Below are positions 4,288 through 6,387 of a stretch of DNA of 6,387 nucleotides, piece by piece. A program made the translations under genes and the position numbers. The notes below the pieces were generated by a model. It had not been told where the DNA came from and searched no databases. It was given only the letters and a program-made list of their open reading frames with translations. This DNA comes from an uncultured Paracoccaceae bacterium (lineage in GTDB: Bacteria; Pseudomonadota; Alphaproteobacteria; Rhodobacterales; Rhodobacteraceae), in NCBI GenBank assembly GCA_937927885.1, contig CALEZJ010000174.1, positions 1-6,387 of the forward strand. The letters are read 5' to 3'. The stretch's first letter is position 1; every line of letters begins with the position of its first letter.

Positions 4288-6387
4288 ATGGCCGATATTG
4301 TGTCGGGTCGTGTCGCGGATGCCTTCAGCGTCCTTGGCCCGCGCCATCGGGGGCGCCCCGGCCATCTGGTCGTCTTCGATCCCCATGCGGTAACGATGAT
4401 AGCGCTGACACCCTCGGGCCCGGTGCCGCTGGAACCGCTGGGCGATGGCGTTTTCGCGGGCGATCTGGGACGGCGGCGCAAGTATCGCCTGCAAGGCTCG
4501 GACGGCGCGCGTCAGTGGGAGTTCGACGATCCCTACCGCTTTGGCCCTTTGCTGGGCGACATCGACCTGCACCTGATCGCCGAAGGCACGCACCGGCAGC
4601 TCTGGCAGGCGCTGGGCGCGCATCCGCGCACGCACGACGGGGTGGCGGGCGTGCATTTCGCCGTCTGGGCCCCGAATGCGCGGCGCGTCAGCGTGGTCGG
4701 CCCCTTCAACGCCTGGGACGGGCGGCGCGCGGTGATGCGGCGGCGCGGTGCGGGCGTGTGGGAGATCTTCCTGCCCGGCCTTGTCCCCGGCGAGCCCTAC
4801 AAATACGAGATCCTGCCCCAGCACGGCGCCCCGGTCCTGAAAGCCGATCCGCTGGCCACGCGCACCGAGGTGCCGCCCGCCACCGCCTCGATCATTCCCG
4901 CCCCGCAGGCGCATCGCTGGCATGACGGCGCCTGGATGGCCGAAAGGGCAGGCCGCAACCGGCGCGAGGCGCCGATTTCCATCTACGAGGCGCATCTGGG
5001 GTCCTGGCGCCACCGTGACGGGCGCGCGCTGACCTACCGCGAGGCGGCGCTGGAGCTGGTCGATTACGCGCATGACATGGGGTTCACCCATCTCGAACTG
5101 ATGCCACTGGCCGAATATCCCTTTGGCGGCAGTTGGGGGTATCAGCCGACCGGCATGTATGCCCCCACCAGCCGCTTCGGCAGCCCCGACGATCTGCGCG
5201 CGCTGATCGACGCCGCGCACCAAAAGGGCATCGGCGTGCTGATGGACTGGGTTCCGGCACATTTTCCCACCGATGCGCATGGATTGGCCACCTTTGACGG
5301 CACGCATCTTTATGAACATTCCGACCCGCGTGAAGGGTTTCACCCCGACTGGAACACGCTGATCTACAATCTGGGTCGGCGCGAGGTGAAGAACTACCTC
5401 ACCGCCAATGCGCTCTACTGGCTCAAGGGGTTCCATCTGGACGGGCTGAGGGTCGATGCCGTGGCCTCGATGCTGTATCGCGATTACTCGCGCGCGCAGG
5501 ATCAGTGGATTCCCAACAAGGACGGCGGGCGCGAGAACCACGAATCCATCGCCTTCCTGCAAGAAATGAACATGCTGGCTTACGGCGAGGGGCCGCAGGG
5601 CCTGATGACCGTGGCCGAGGAATCGACGGCCTGGCCCGGTGTCACGCGGCCGGTGCATGACGGGGGGCTGGGCTTCGGGTTCAAATGGAACATGGGTTGG
5701 ATGAATGACACCCTGCGCTATATCGAACACGACCCGATCCACCGCCGCCACCATCACGACCTGATGACCTTCGGCCTGGTCTATGGATTCTCCGAGAATT
5801 ACATCCTGCCGATCAGCCATGACGAGGTGGTGCACGGCAAGGGCGCCATGCTGGAAAAGATGCCGGGCAGCCCTGCGGAAAAGCTGGCGAACCTGCGCGC
5901 CTATTATGGCTTCATGTGGGGGCATCCGGGCAAGAAGCTGCTGTTCATGGGCTGCGAGATCGCTCAGGGCCGCGAATGGAACCATGACCGCGAACTGGAC
6001 TGGGGCCTGCTCGACGACCCTGCCCATGCCGGGCTGCAACGGCTGGTGCGCGATCTGAACACGCTCTACCGCGCGCATCCGGCGCTGCACGTCCTCGATG
6101 CCGACGCCGCCGGGTTCCAGTGGATCGACCGCGAGGCGCGGGCGGAATCGGTGTTCTCGTGGCTCAGGCTGGGCGGGGCCGGCCAGCCACCCGTCGCCGT
6201 CGCCTGCAATTTCACCCCGGTCGAACGCCGCTGGACGCTGGGCCTGCCCCAGGCCGGACGCTGGCGCGAAGTGCTCAATACGGATGCCGCCCTTTATGGC
6301 GGGGGCAATCGTGGTAACCTCGGCGCGGTCGAGGCCCTGCCCGGCGCGCATCAGGGCCAGCCCTTTGCCGCCCAGATTGTCCTGCCC
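4288..6387 (+). CDS. glgB: 1,4-alpha-glucan (glycogen) branching enzyme, C-terminus cut by window end
   Basis: A GH13 enzyme that cuts alpha-1,4 glucan and re-attaches the piece through an alpha-1,6 bond, making glycogen branches in the cytoplasm. 700 codons are open to the right edge; compared with E. coli GlgB (728 residues) only about 10-15 residues are missing. Numbered from ATG 4288, the N1 domain contains FDDPYRFGPL (79-88). The second CBM48 domain starts near FAVWAPNARRVSVVG (124-138). The catalytic barrel begins at PISIYEAHLGSW and has SWGYQPTGMYAP (282-293), DWVPAHFP (320-327), nucleophile Asp390 (LRVDAVASM), acid/base Glu444 (VAEEST) and His511-Asp512 (ISHDEVVHGK). The C-terminal beta domain ends with LNTDAALYGGGNRGN. 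An in-frame ATG at 4240 would add 16 residues (including ISASD) that look partly family-like, but it lies in the hairpin, lacks a ribosome site and has low GC3. The usual DPF motif reads DAF. Confidence 0.96.
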   Translation, partial: MADIVSGRVADAFSVLGPRHRGRPGHLVVFDPHAVTMIALTPSGPVPLEPLGDGVFAGDLGRRRKYRLQGSDGARQWEFDDPYRFGPLLGDIDLHLIAEGTHRQLWQALGAHPRTHDGVAGVHFAVWAPNARRVSVVGPFNAWDGRRAVMRRRGAGVWEIFLPGLVPGEPYKYEILPQHGAPVLKADPLATRTEVPPATASIIPAPQAHRWHDGAWMAERAGRNRREAPISIYEAHLGSWRHRDGRALTYREAALELVDYAHDMGFTHLELMPLAEYPFGGSWGYQPTGMYAPTSRFGSPDDLRALIDAAHQKGIGVLMDWVPAHFPTDAHGLATFDGTHLYEHSDPREGFHPDWNTLIYNLGRREVKNYLTANALYWLKGFHLDGLRVDAVASMLYRDYSRAQDQWIPNKDGGRENHESIAFLQEMNMLAYGEGPQGLMTVAEESTAWPGVTRPVHDGGLGFGFKWNMGWMNDTLRYIEHDPIHRRHHHDLMTFGLVYGFSENYILPISHDEVVHGKGAMLEKMPGSPAEKLANLRAYYGFMWGHPGKKLLFMGCEIAQGREWNHDRELDWGLLDDPAHAGLQRLVRDLNTLYRAHPALHVLDADAAGFQWIDREARAESVFSWLRLGGAGQPPVAVACNFTPVERRWTLGLPQAGRWREVLNTDAALYGGGNRGNLGAVEALPGAHQGQPFAAQIVLP

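Noticed and set aside
4276..6351. A 691-codon open frame on the minus strand opposite glgB
   Set aside because: The plus strand encodes an unmistakable branching enzyme with all catalytic residues. The antisense product has no domain and is a GC-bias shadow.
1..6387. A novel defence, mobile or biosynthetic system
   Set aside because: All genes belong to known housekeeping families (Fe-S assembly regulation, hydrolase, glycogen metabolism). No transposase, integrase, repeat array, toxin-antitoxin pair or compositional island is visible.

Overview
The window reads as chromosomal DNA of a GC-rich alphaproteobacterium, most likely a Rhodobacteraceae member (Rhodobacter/Paracoccus-like). This rests on high GC at third codon positions, an IscR that lacks the usual cysteine ligands, an Irr-type iron box in front of iscR, and glgP directly followed by glgB. 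The taxonomic call is inference; no rRNA or other marker is present.

Left part (1-851, minus strand): the start of an iron-sulfur cluster assembly operon. iscR (Rrf2-family regulator) is transcribed leftward. Its stop overlaps by four bases the start of a class V cysteine desulfurase gene that leaves the window. A well-formed sigma70-like promoter lies about 120 bases upstream of iscR, and its -10 box sits inside a near-consensus Irr iron-control palindrome. This is the clearest regulatory feature in the window.

Middle (852-1511, plus strand): a divergent gene for a small alpha/beta hydrolase with an intact Ser-Asp-His triad. A short intergenic stretch follows (1512-1704), holding a weak hairpin and a second copy of a 13-base string that is also found in the iscR promoter region.

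Right part (1705-6387, plus strand): glycogen metabolism. glgP (glycogen phosphorylase, complete, 821 residues) releases glucose-1-phosphate from glycogen. glgB (branching enzyme, complete but for its extreme C-terminus) makes the alpha-1,6 branches. Between them is a 117-base gap with a perfect 9-bp-stem hairpin. In related bacteria glgC, glgA and glgX often follow; they are not in this window.

No mobile element, CRISPR array, tRNA or rRNA was found. I see no sign of a novel multi-gene system. The worthwhile points are regulatory (iscR promoter/Irr box, glgP-glgB hairpin and start-site ambiguity) and the atypical IscR.
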